Origin: Balneolaceae bacterium
GTDB taxonomy: Bacteria; Bacteroidota; Rhodothermia; Balneolales; Balneolaceae
Direction: 5' to 3'
DNA: 42,283 nt
Assembly (NCBI GenBank): GCA_003561515.1
Contig: PWWL01000226.1
Location: 1-42,283 of the forward strand
The position numbers were made by a program, and so were the translations under genes. Under the pieces are notes generated by a model, which was not told the DNA's origin, did not search any database, and worked only from the letters and a program-made list of their open reading frames with translations. Below are positions 16,208 through 23,268 of the stretch, in pieces; within the stretch, counting starts at the first letter, position 1, and each line of letters begins with the position of its first letter.

Positions 16208-16990
16208 TTACCTATCGTAAATCTCATTCAGAATACCCGCCATGCGGATGCCGGCCTGGAGCAGGCGTTTGAAAACAATGTCTTTGTTGTCATATCGGTA
16301 CTGGAAGCCGAGACGCATGTTTTCCGGCAGGTCATAGATACGGTCGCGGTAGGTCATTGATTCGTAGGCCCAGTCACGTACCGTGGCGCTCTGCCACTCG
16401 GCAATTTGCTCGGGAGTTGCGGTGTTCAGCTCACGTGCAAGCTCCGTGTAGCTCATCTGCAGCGAGTTTATGATGTCGCTGTCCCACACCCGGTGCAGGT
16501 TCGAATTACTTCCCATCCATTGAACACGCACGTCGTTTCCGCCGCGGTCTTCGCCGGTACCCACGTGAAGCGGCTGATGAATATCCCCGATCATGTGCAT
16601 CACCAACTTCAGTTTTTCACGCTCTTCGGTTTCGTCGAGCCCTCCATGCTTCAGGTCGGCAATCAGGGTTTCCAGTGCCCAGACAATGTCACCCGTCTCT
16701 TCCTGCTCGGTCTCCTCGTAAGTCATGCCGTTGGGAATAGTAACCCAGTGCCAGGTGCGGGTATGGTCGTAGCGGCTGTCGGAGCGGATATCGTCCATCC
16801 AAACCGTTGCCCGGGCCATGGTTCTGTTTCCAAGCAGCTCATTCACCCGCTCCCTTGCGCGGTCGGTAAGGTGGTATTCGGCAATTTCACCGGTTACGTA
16901 ATGGCCAACCTGGCCCCATTTTGAGCCCTTGTTTTCCGAGTAATCGGCAGAAAGTAATGTGAATGCGAAAAAGAGCGTCAATAGCTTCAT
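16208..16990 (-). CDS. S1/P1-type zinc-dependent nuclease
   Basis: A 260-residue secreted nuclease. After a short signal (MKLLTLFFAFTLLSA) comes SKWGQVGHYVTGEIAEYHL, the family start; Trp25 and His30 correspond to the first zinc ligands. The others are in place: Asp66 (VWMDDIRSD), His81 (TWHWV), His132 and His142 (LVMHMIGDIHQPLHVG), Asp136, Asp153 (GGNDV), and His166/Asp170 (NLHRVWDSD). The fold binds three zinc ions and cleaves single-stranded DNA and RNA, often with a 3'-nucleotidase activity, giving phosphate and nucleosides outside the cell. In characterised members the mature chain starts exactly at the Trp; here processing would need to remove 24 residues. Start ATG 16990. Confidence 0.92.
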   Translation of the reverse strand: MKLLTLFFAFTLLSADYSENKGSKWGQVGHYVTGEIAEYHLTDRARERVNELLGNRTMARATVWMDDIRSDSRYDHTRTWHWVTIPNGMTYEETEQEETGDIVWALETLIADLKHGGLDETEEREKLKLVMHMIGDIHQPLHVGTGEDRGGNDVRVQWMGSNSNLHRVWDSDIINSLQMSYTELARELNTATPEQIAEWQSATVRDWAYESMTYRDRIYDLPENMRLGFQYRYDNKDIVFKRLLQAGIRMAGILNEIYDR

Positions 16991-17100
16991 ACAGTGTAAA
17001 TGTTTGATTCAATGTAAATACCCCGTGGGATGGATGTGGCATCAAATATAATCCCTGCGGCATTATGGCGCCGTAAAATATTGAAACCGGTCGCGTTTTA

Positions 17101-18063
17101 CTACTGTCCCTTTCTCAGTGCGGCAAGCTGCTTTATGAGTTCTTTCTCTTTCATGGTGAGATTCTTCGGAATGTCGATCTCGGTGCGGATGAAGTAGTTG
17201 CCCCGGCTGTTCTTATTGTTCACCTCTGGCAGTCCGCGTTTTGGAAGCCTGAACATCTTACCCGACGGGGTTTCCGGAGGCAGGTTCAGCTTCACCTTAC
17301 CATCGAGGGTTTGCACGGTAATCTCTCCGCCAAGCAGCGCCTTATAAAGCGGAACGGGTACCGTCTGGTACACATCCTTACCTTTCAGATCATATCCTTC
17401 GGGTACTTCAACGTCAATTTTCAGGTAGAGATCTCCTTTCGGGATGCCTGTCGGGGTGCGTCCCCTGCCCTTCAGCTTTAGCCTCTTTCCGTCTTCCATT
17501 CCGGCTGGAATCTTCACCTTCACCTTGTCGCCGTTGATGCGCAGGTATTTCTCCACACCGTTGAACAGGTCGGCAAGATCAACTCTGAGGCGCGCTTCCG
17601 AATCGGGCGCTTTGCGCGGTGCCGTCGAACGGCTGCGGGTTCGCTGGCCACCGTTGCCATATTGGCCTCCGCCAAAAATGGTCTCAAAAAAACTGGAAAA
17701 TGGGCTGCCACTTCCACCTGGCTGACCGCTGTCACCAAAAATATCGTCGAAGTTAATGTTAACACGCTGCCCCCCGCCCTGGGAGCCGGCATATTGCGAC
17801 CAGTTAAAATCATCGGGATTGGCACCGGCCTGCTGATACCGTTTCCAATCACTGCCTACCTTGTCATACAGTTTTCGCTTTTTAGGATCCTTGAGTACTT
17901 CGTAGGCTTCTCCGACCTCCTTGAATTTGGCTTCAGCCCTCTTGTTTCCCGGATTTTTATCGGGATGAAATTTAGCCGCCATTTTCCGGTACTTCTTCTT
18001 GATCTCTTCCTGGGAAGCGTCTCGGGAAACACCTAATATGTTGTAATAGTCTTTGTATTCCAT
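17101..18063 (-). CDS. DnaJ/CbpA-type Hsp40 co-chaperone without zinc finger
   Basis: A 320-residue class-B J protein. The J domain occupies residues 1-70 with the HPD motif at 33-35 ([10 protein letters not shown]). A Gly/Ser-rich linker with DIFGDSG and [10 protein letters not shown] follows (about 90-145). Two C-terminal substrate-binding domains span about 155-310 ([51 protein letters not shown]). The four CxxCxGxG zinc repeats of true DnaJ are absent, so it resembles CbpA or DnaJ2. It stimulates DnaK ATPase in the cytoplasm. It is the last gene of the minus-strand heat-shock block, after the RNA-like array. GAGG lies 9 bases before the ATG at 18063. Confidence 0.93.
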   Translation of the reverse strand: MEYKDYYNILGVSRDASQEEIKKKYRKMAAKFHPDKNPGNKRAEAKFKEVGEAYEVLKDPKKRKLYDKVGSDWKRYQQAGANPDDFNWSQYAGSQGGGQRVNINFDDIFGDSGQPGGSGSPFSSFFETIFGGGQYGNGGQRTRSRSTAPRKAPDSEARLRVDLADLFNGVEKYLRINGDKVKVKIPAGMEDGKRLKLKGRGRTPTGIPKGDLYLKIDVEVPEGYDLKGKDVYQTVPVPLYKALLGGEITVQTLDGKVKLNLPPETPSGKMFRLPKRGLPEVNNKNSRGNYFIRTEIDIPKNLTMKEKELIKQLAALRKGQ

Positions 18064-18181
18064 TGTGATACCTCTTCAACGAATATAAGGAGCAAATGCA
18101 ATGCCATTCGCTTAATTTTTGCGAAATTGACATACATGGGCCACTATGCAGCTGATTTGATGCCTTCCGGTGCAACAGGGT

Positions 18182-18348
18182 AAAAAAAAGCCCGCAGGTT
18201 TTCACACCCACGGGCTAAGTCTCTTTCTAATCAATATGTGTTTTCTCAGTTCTAAATCTTTGAGCGTTGGGATGTACGCTCACGTGTGTCTCTCTGGGTA
18301 TAAGCTATGGTAAATGCAGATCCCGTTCACCGCATAACCATGTGGTTC
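18182..18348 (-). ncRNA. Structured RNA unit 1 (divergent member of the array)
   Basis: On the minus strand this starts near ACCACATGGTTATGCGGT (about 18346-18329), which folds as a 7-bp stem with one A-C mismatch and a 4-base loop. It ends in a terminator: GCCCG...CGGGC stem (18214-18190) plus eight T (18189-18182). Between them it shares AGAACTGAGAA.ACACA..ATTGAT.AGA with units 2-5 but otherwise differs, so it is an older copy. It has no equivalent of the 27-codon ORF (MVMR then TGA). It lies 119 bases upstream of the DnaJ start, so the RNA ends before that gene. Function unknown. Confidence 0.6.
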
Positions 18349-18391
18349 TTGCTGTATGTGCAAAAAGCTTCTTCACTGATCAGGTTCATAT

Positions 18392-18589
18392 CTATTGAGT
18401 GAAGTTCATATCCCCAAAAAAATTATACATATGAATGATCGAAACTCCGGCTCTTGCAAACACACCTTTTGCCAAAGACATCTCCATAGCATTATCACCC
18501 GCTTTTGCCCGGAAAGCACTCAGCTGAAATAATGAGAGCTTTCTCGGAGAAACCTTTACCCTGACCGAATTTCGAATTACGAAGACCAT
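18392..18589 (-). CDS. Doubtful 65-codon ORF between RNA units 1 and 2
   Basis: The 245-base spacer between units 1 and 2 contains this single open frame. The predicted product starts MVFVIRNSVRVKVSPRK and ends in a hydrophobic, aromatic stretch (FARAGVSIIHMYNFFGDM). I recognise no family. It has a start in a reasonable position about 20 bases after the T-run of unit 2. It may be a real small protein inserted within the array, or chance; the spacer could equally be a decayed RNA unit, although no terminator hairpin is left in it. Confidence 0.25.
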   Translation of the reverse strand: MVFVIRNSVRVKVSPRKLSLFQLSAFRAKAGDNAMEMSLAKGVFARAGVSIIHMYNFFGDMNFTQ

Positions 18590-18602
18590 TCCAGGTTACG
18601 GC

Positions 18603-18771
18603 AAAAAAAAGCCCGCCGGCTTTCAGGCCGGCGGGCAATCTCTCTATCTGTTAAACCAATCTGTGTGTGCTCTCAGTTCTCAATCAATCTTTATCACATG
18701 GGAGTGTGTTGTGTTCTTACACCAACTTACCACATCCCGGCCCTGAAAACACCGCATGCTCATGTGGTTTT
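18603..18771 (-). ncRNA. Structured RNA unit 2
   Basis: Minus-strand unit starting near 18771 (AAAACCACATGAGCATGCGG) and ending in a perfect terminator: GCCCGCCGGC, loop CTGAAA, GCCGGCGGGC, then eight T down to 18603. The 5' part holds TTTTCAGG, complementary to CCTGAAA of the terminator loop. An ORF of 27 codons (MSMRCFQGRDVV...KID, TGA) starts at the first ATG; position 15 is Cys here, Tyr in units 4 and 5. The unit differs from unit 3 at only a handful of positions and is offset from it by exactly 188 bases. Confidence 0.75.
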
Positions 18772-18791
18772 AAAAACTGATTCTAGGGCAT

Positions 18792-18960
18792 AAAAAAAGC
18801 CCGTCGGTTTTCAGGCCGGCGGGCAATCTCTCTATCTGTCAAACCAATCTGTGTATGCTCTCAGTTCTCAATCAATCTTTATCACATGGGAGTGTGTTGT
18901 GTTCTTGTACCAACTTACCACATCCTAGCCCTGAAAGCACCGCATGCTCATGTGGTTTTA
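18792..18960 (-). ncRNA. Structured RNA unit 3
   Basis: Near-identical to units 2 and 4. The terminator stem reads GCCCGCCGG against CCGACGGGC, so one pair becomes a mismatch or wobble. The 5' CTTTCAGG is complementary to the loop CCTGAAA. The small ORF is cut short by TAG after eight codons (MSMRCFQG), which argues that coding is not the conserved property. About 20 bases (ATGCCCTAGAATCAGTTTTT) separate the T-run of unit 4 from the 5' end of this unit, leaving little room for a separate promoter. Confidence 0.75.
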
Positions 18961-18979
18961 AAAACTGATTCTAGGGCAT

Positions 18980-19147
18980 AAAAAAAGCCCGCCGGTTTTC
19001 AGGCCGGCGGGCAATCTCTCTATCTGTCAAACCAATCTGTGTATTCTCTCAGTTCTCAATCAATCTTTACCACATGGGAGTGTGTGTTGTTCTTGTACCA
19101 ACTTACCACATCCCGACCCTGAAAGCACCGCATGCTCATGTGGTTCT
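18980..19147 (-). ncRNA. Structured RNA unit 4
   Basis: Unit on the minus strand from about 19147 with the ACCACAT-GAGC-ATGCGGT 5' hairpin, CTTTCAGG, two ATGTGGT words, the AGAACTGAGA core and a terminator GCCCGCCGG...CCGGCGGGC plus T-run. Both ATGTGGT words can pair with the 5' ACCACAT, so alternative folds are possible. It encodes an intact 27-codon ORF, differing from that of unit 5 at two residues. Offset from unit 3 is 188 bases and from unit 5 is 187 bases. Confidence 0.75.
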
Positions 19148-19166
19148 AAAACTGATTCCAGGACAT

Positions 19167-19331
19167 AAAAAAAGCCCCCGGATTTTCACGTCCGGAGGCT
19201 AATGTCTCTATCTTATCAATCTGTGTGTGTTCTCAGTTCTCAATCAATCTTTACCACATGGGAGTGTGTGTTGTTCTTGTACCAACTTATCACATCCTGG
19301 CCCTGAAAGCACCGCATGCTCATGTGGTTTC
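19167..19331 (-). ncRNA. Structured RNA unit 5 (closest to dnaK)
   Basis: First unit after the dnaK terminator on the minus strand. The 5' hairpin and core match units 2-4, but the terminator has been rebuilt: AGCCTCCGGA pairs with TCCGGGGGCT around loop CGTGAAAA, then seven T. The C-G pair next to the loop in unit 2 is A-T here, a compensated change that supports a selected hairpin. It carries the 27-codon ORF with Gln and Ile where unit 4 has Arg and Val. The upstream minus-strand sequence TTGAACTTCAGAAAATACCTG (19350-19335 region) could hold the array's promoter. Confidence 0.72.
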
Positions 19332-19360
19332 TGCAGGTATTTTCTGAAGTTCAAGAAAAG

Positions 19361-19397
19361 AAAAAAGGCCTCATCCGTTTATCGGAAGAGGCCTTTT
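19361..19397 (-). terminator. Rho-independent terminator of dnaK
   Basis: On the minus strand AAAAGGCCTC (19397-19388) pairs with GAGGCCTTTTTT (19372-19361) around a 15-base loop, 31 bases after the dnaK stop. It separates the chaperone operon from RNA unit 5. Confidence 0.88.
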
Positions 19398-19427
19398 ACC
19401 AAAGTTTAGTTAGCTTAGATACTGACG

Positions 19428-21356
19428 TTACTTCTTGTCGTCATCATCTTCATCTACAACTTCGAAGTCGGCATCTACAGCATCGTCACCGCCTTCCTGC
19501 GCCTCAGTATCTTCAGCACCGTCTTGCGCAGCACCTTCAGCGCCGGCGGCATCCGCAGCCTGGTAGATTTCTTGTGACGCAGCCGCCCAAACCTGATTCA
19601 GTTCATCGATAGCTGCTTCAATCTCATCCACATTTTCATTTTTGTGAAGTTCTTCGAGCTTACTCACAGCCTCTTCGATCTTGGTACGGTTACCCTCCGA
19701 AATCTTTTCTTTGTGCTCGTCGAGCTGCTTTCTGGTTGAGAAAATCAGGGAATCTGCTTTGTTAAGCACTTCTATTTTCTCCCGTACCTTCTTATCCTCT
19801 TCGGCATGCTCTTCAGCAGCCATTTTCATCTTGTTGATTTCTTCATCTGTAAGGCCCGAAGATGATTCAATCCGGATGCTTTGCTCTTTTCCGGTACCTT
19901 TATCCTTCGCGCTTACGTTGAGAACACCGTTCGCATCAATATCGAATGTAACCTCGATTTGAGGCACACCGCGAGGTGCCGGCGGAATTCCGTCAAGGTG
20001 AAAGCGTCCCAGCGTGCGGTTATCCTGAGCCTTGGCCCTTTCACCCTGCAGGATGTGGATTTCAACACTGGTTTGGCTGTCGGCGGCGGTCGAAAATGTT
20101 TCTTTCTTACTGGTTGGTATCGTGGTGTTCGATTCAATCAGCTTGGTCATTACGCCGCCAAGGGTTTCAATACCCAGTGTAAGGGGGGTAACGTCGAGCA
20201 GCACTACGTCGTCAACATCACCGGTCATAACACCGCCTTGTATGGCTGCGCCCACAGCTACCACTTCATCAGGGTTTACACCTTTGCTGGGATCTTTTCC
20301 AAAGAACTCTTTCACTACCTCCTGAATCTTCGGTATTCGTGTTGAACCACCTACCAGAATAACCTGATCAATTTCCGACTTACTGATCCCGGCGTCCTTG
20401 ATTGCTTTTTCGCACGGCTTAATGGTCCTCTTCACAAGATCATCCACCAGCTGTTCGAATTTGGCCCGGGTCAGATCAATGTTCAGGTGCTTCGGTCCCG
20501 AGTCAGTCGCTGTGATAAACGGAAGATTCACATTTGTTTTCTGAGAGCTCGACAGCTCAATCTTCGCTTTTTCGGCAGCATCCTTGAGGCGCTGCATCGC
20601 CATCGGGTCTTTTCTCAGATCAATTCCTTCATGTTTCTTGAACTCATCGGCGAGGAAGTTGATGATTCTTTGATCAAAATCGTCACCGCCAAGGTGAGTA
20701 TCACCGCTGGTTGATTTTACTTCGAATACGCCGTCGCCAAGATCGAGTACAGACACGTCGAACGTACCGCCACCGAGGTCGTAAACAATAATTGTTTGAT
20801 CGGTGTCTTTCTTGTCAAGGCCATACGCCAGTGATGCGGCAGTAGGCTCATTGATGATCCTTTTCACGTCAAGGCCGGCAATTTTCCCGGCTTCCTGAGT
20901 AGCTTTTCTCTGTGCATCGTTAAAGTAAGCCGGCACTGTAATCACTGCCTCAGTCACCTTTTCGCCCAGATACTCCTCAGCAGTCTGCTTCATTTTTTGA
21001 AGCACCATAGCTGAGATTTCCTGCGGTGCATACTTCCTGTCTTCAATCTGCACTCGGGCGGTGCCGTCGTCATCCGATTTCACAACCTTGTACGATACCT
21101 GCCCAATCTCTTCTTTCACTTCATTAAACATGCGTCCCATGAAGCGTTTTATTGAAGAAACCGTTTTCTCGGGGTTGGTAATAGCCTGCCTTTTCGCAGG
21201 AGCCCCAACAAGTCTTTCACCGTCTTTCGAGAAAGCAACCACGGAAGGAGTAGTGCGTCCGCCTTCTGAATTTTGAATTACAACCGGCTCATTGCCTTCC
21301 ATTACTGATACGCACGAGTTGGTTGTTCCTAAGTCGATTCCTATAATCTTACCCAT
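19428..21356 (-). CDS. dnaK: Hsp70 chaperone DnaK
   Basis: A 642-residue Hsp70, the usual length. The nucleotide-binding domain starts [11 protein letters not shown] and contains [48 protein letters not shown] and [11 protein letters not shown]. The substrate-binding domain starts at [11 protein letters not shown] and includes [12 protein letters not shown]. The helical lid ends in a Gly/Ala- and Asp/Glu-rich tail (...VDEDDDDKK). It uses ATP to bind and release unfolded proteins in the cytoplasm, with a J protein and GrpE. hsp20 is 39 bases upstream on the same strand, so the two are probably one heat-shock operon. GrpE is not in the window. Start ATG 21356. Confidence 0.98.
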   Translation of the reverse strand: MGKIIGIDLGTTNSCVSVMEGNEPVVIQNSEGGRTTPSVVAFSKDGERLVGAPAKRQAITNPEKTVSSIKRFMGRMFNEVKEEIGQVSYKVVKSDDDGTARVQIEDRKYAPQEISAMVLQKMKQTAEEYLGEKVTEAVITVPAYFNDAQRKATQEAGKIAGLDVKRIINEPTAASLAYGLDKKDTDQTIIVYDLGGGTFDVSVLDLGDGVFEVKSTSGDTHLGGDDFDQRIINFLADEFKKHEGIDLRKDPMAMQRLKDAAEKAKIELSSSQKTNVNLPFITATDSGPKHLNIDLTRAKFEQLVDDLVKRTIKPCEKAIKDAGISKSEIDQVILVGGSTRIPKIQEVVKEFFGKDPSKGVNPDEVVAVGAAIQGGVMTGDVDDVVLLDVTPLTLGIETLGGVMTKLIESNTTIPTSKKETFSTAADSQTSVEIHILQGERAKAQDNRTLGRFHLDGIPPAPRGVPQIEVTFDIDANGVLNVSAKDKGTGKEQSIRIESSSGLTDEEINKMKMAAEEHAEEDKKVREKIEVLNKADSLIFSTRKQLDEHKEKISEGNRTKIEEAVSKLEELHKNENVDEIEAAIDELNQVWAAASQEIYQAADAAGAEGAAQDGAEDTEAQEGGDDAVDADFEVVDEDDDDKK

Positions 21357-21395
21357 AATATTGTATTCCTGTTTTCTTTTATTATTTAAAAATGG

Positions 21396-21833
21396 TTACT
21401 GGATTGGAATAGAGGTAGCCTCGCTATCATCCTCATGTCCTGTTTTTAAAAGCGTTACTTTAAGTACTCCATTGCTGAAGGAAGCTTTCACAGATGATTC
21501 ATCAGCAGACTCCGGAATTGCAAACACTTTTGAGAAAGCCCCTTGCTTGCGCTCACTTCTGAGGAGTTCTTCATCGTCCTGAAGAAACAATTCTCTTTCT
21601 CCGCTGATCGTGAGGACCCGGTTTTTAAGGGTCAGCTTCACTTCTTTTTTCGACATGCCGGGCAAATCCACAAAAACTGTGTAATTATTATCACCCTCCA
21701 CCACGTCAGCGTGGGGATTGAAGTCTCCAACGGCTTCCTGCGCGGGTATGGCTTTTTCAACAAACTGTTGAATATCGCGACCCAGCTTCGAAAGCTGCTT
21801 TTCCAAATCGATTGTAAAATTGCTCATATTCAT
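21396..21833 (-). CDS. Small heat-shock protein, Hsp20/alpha-crystallin
   Basis: A 145-residue small heat-shock protein if started at ATG 21833 (MNMSNFTIDLEK); 21827 is an equally good alternative, while the longer frame to 21905 adds a non-family leader. The alpha-crystallin domain covers about 40-135: ADVVEGDNNYTVFVDLPGMSKKEVKLTLKNRVLTISGER, then GAFSKVFAIPESADESSVKASFSNGVLKVTLLK with the usual A.(F/Y).NGVL motif. The C-terminal TSIPIQ carries the I-x-I type motif used in oligomer formation. It holds unfolding proteins for DnaK refolding. It leads the hsp20-dnaK operon; two palindromes in front (21947-21975) may control it. Confidence 0.92.
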   Translation of the reverse strand: MNMSNFTIDLEKQLSKLGRDIQQFVEKAIPAQEAVGDFNPHADVVEGDNNYTVFVDLPGMSKKEVKLTLKNRVLTISGERELFLQDDEELLRSERKQGAFSKVFAIPESADESSVKASFSNGVLKVTLLKTGHEDDSEATSIPIQ

Positions 21834-21946
21834 TTTCTTTTGCTGTGCGTCTGTATCAGACAGCATGTGTTTGTACCATAAGTGCAACCTCAGTGCCAAC
21901 TGCACGATTAAACATGCATAACTGACGTATTGACATGGTTAGGATA

Positions 21947-21975
21947 GCAATCGATTGCACTTGACACTTTGTCAA
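21947..21975. promoter_or_regulatory. Two palindromes upstream of hsp20
   Basis: GCAATCGATTGC (21947-21958) is a perfect 12-bp palindrome; two bases later TTGACA CTT TGTCAA (21961-21975) is a perfect 6-bp inverted repeat. They lie 114-142 bases before the hsp20 start and just after the aroA stop. Neither matches CIRCE (TTAGCACTC/GAGTGCTAA). They could be a heat-shock operator or overlap a promoter; there is no T-run to make them an aroA terminator. Confidence 0.4.
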
Positions 21976-21978
21976 ACG

Positions 21979-23265
21979 CTAACCGGCAAGTTTTTGGAAG
22001 TGCAGCCAAAATTCGGGGTAGGATATGGCGGTGCATTCGGCATCCAGTATCTCTGATATACCGGAGGATCTGCTTGCCAGCACCGCAGCAGCCATTGCCA
22101 TACGGTGGTCGTGGTAAGAAGCATACTGAGACGGACGGGGCACAAACGAAGGGGATCCATGAATAATAATGCCGTCTTCATTGAGCTCGATTTCTGCACC
22201 TGATGATGCCAAAATCTCGTGCATGGCAGCTAAACGATCTGTTTCCTTGTGCCGCAGCTCTTCTGCACCCGAAATTATTGATGTGCCATCAGCGAAACAC
22301 ATAGCCACCATAATCACTGGCAATTCATCGATACAGTTTGGTATCAGTTTAGGATCGAGCTGAATTGGTTTGAGGCTGCCCGGCCTTATGGTGATGTCTG
22401 CCACAGGTTCACTGCCCTCCGTCGAGTGGTTTTCGACGTTTATATCGGCGCCCATTTCGCCCAAAATGTAATAGGCAGCTGTGCGGGATGGATTCATCCC
22501 CGTGTTGGGCAGAACTATTCCAGAATTATCTACTATGCTTCCGGCAACCATCCAAAAAGCAGCCGCCGAAAAATCGCCCGGCACGCGATAGTTCTGAGCA
22601 GGAATCAAGTCACTTCTGCTACTCCTGATAATTTTACCGCTGCCATAAGGTTCCGACTGAAGCCCAAGCAGCCTTTCGGTATGATCTCTGCTCGGAACAG
22701 CTTCAATCACTTCGGTGGGTTCCTCGCCAAAAAGGCCGGCCAGCAGCACCGCTGATTTCAACTGTGCACTGGCAATGGGGAGCGGGTACCGTATCCCCTT
22801 AATGCCGGAATGGATGCCAATGCTGAGAGGCGCATAAGCACCATCGCGACCATCTATGGAGCATCCCATCCGGGTAAGCGGCTCAATAATTCTCTTCATG
22901 GTTCGTGCCGACAGAGACTCATCACCAACCAGTGTGCATTCAACACCCGAGCCAGCCACTATGCCTCCCAGAAGCCTCATGGTGGTTCCTGAGTTTCCAC
23001 AATCGAGTGGATTTTCCGGTATCCGGAAACCATCCCTATCAACTCCATGAATTTCAACGACCGAGTCTTTTTGCTCAAGATCAACACCCAGCTGAACAAG
23101 ACAAGCGAGTGTACTTTGTGGATCGGCTGCTTGAGAAAAATTACGAATTATACTTTTCCCGGAAGAAAGGGCCGCAAACATAGCGGCCCGGTGAGAAATC
23201 GATTTGTCAGGCGGAAGTGAAATGGTGCCGGTTAGCTTCTTAACCGGATCAATTTTTTGGATCAT
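21979..23265 (-). CDS. aroA: 3-phosphoshikimate 1-carboxyvinyltransferase (EPSP synthase)
   Basis: A 428-residue enzyme of the shikimate pathway, joining shikimate-3-phosphate and phosphoenolpyruvate in the cytoplasm. Signature elements: LPPDKSISHRAAM (18-29, substrate-binding Lys20/Ser21/Arg26), LDCGNSGTTMRLLGG (about 87-101), the HKETDRLAAM block and DHRMAMAAAV near the C-terminus. The NSGTT form of the glycine loop resembles Gram-positive-type enzymes rather than E. coli NAGTA. It starts 3 bases after the stop of the large TPR gene, so it is transcribed with it. No other aro genes are nearby. Start ATG 23265. Confidence 0.96.
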   Translation of the reverse strand: MIQKIDPVKKLTGTISLPPDKSISHRAAMFAALSSGKSIIRNFSQAADPQSTLACLVQLGVDLEQKDSVVEIHGVDRDGFRIPENPLDCGNSGTTMRLLGGIVAGSGVECTLVGDESLSARTMKRIIEPLTRMGCSIDGRDGAYAPLSIGIHSGIKGIRYPLPIASAQLKSAVLLAGLFGEEPTEVIEAVPSRDHTERLLGLQSEPYGSGKIIRSSRSDLIPAQNYRVPGDFSAAAFWMVAGSIVDNSGIVLPNTGMNPSRTAAYYILGEMGADINVENHSTEGSEPVADITIRPGSLKPIQLDPKLIPNCIDELPVIMVAMCFADGTSIISGAEELRHKETDRLAAMHEILASSGAEIELNEDGIIIHGSPSFVPRPSQYASYHDHRMAMAAAVLASRSSGISEILDAECTAISYPEFWLHFQKLAG

Positions 23266-23268
23266 CTG

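Noticed and set aside
15948-16208. 86-codon frame coupled to the nuclease stop (TAATG)
   Set aside because: Its 5' third is made of hairpin repeats and no family could be recognised; kept only as a remark in the intergenic entry.
18182-19331. Array first considered as a CRISPR-like repeat array
   Set aside because: The repeat unit is ~188 bases with no unique spacers of constant length; the variable parts are the repeats themselves, each with a terminator, and no cas gene is near.
19227-19409. Plus-strand 60-codon frame across unit 5 and the dnaK terminator
   Set aside because: The frame is not present in units 2-4 (no ATG at the equivalent place) and it runs through two hairpins on the opposite strand.
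21947-21975. Palindromes before hsp20 as CIRCE
   Set aside because: CIRCE needs TTAGCACTC-N9-GAGTGCTAA; neither palindrome matches.
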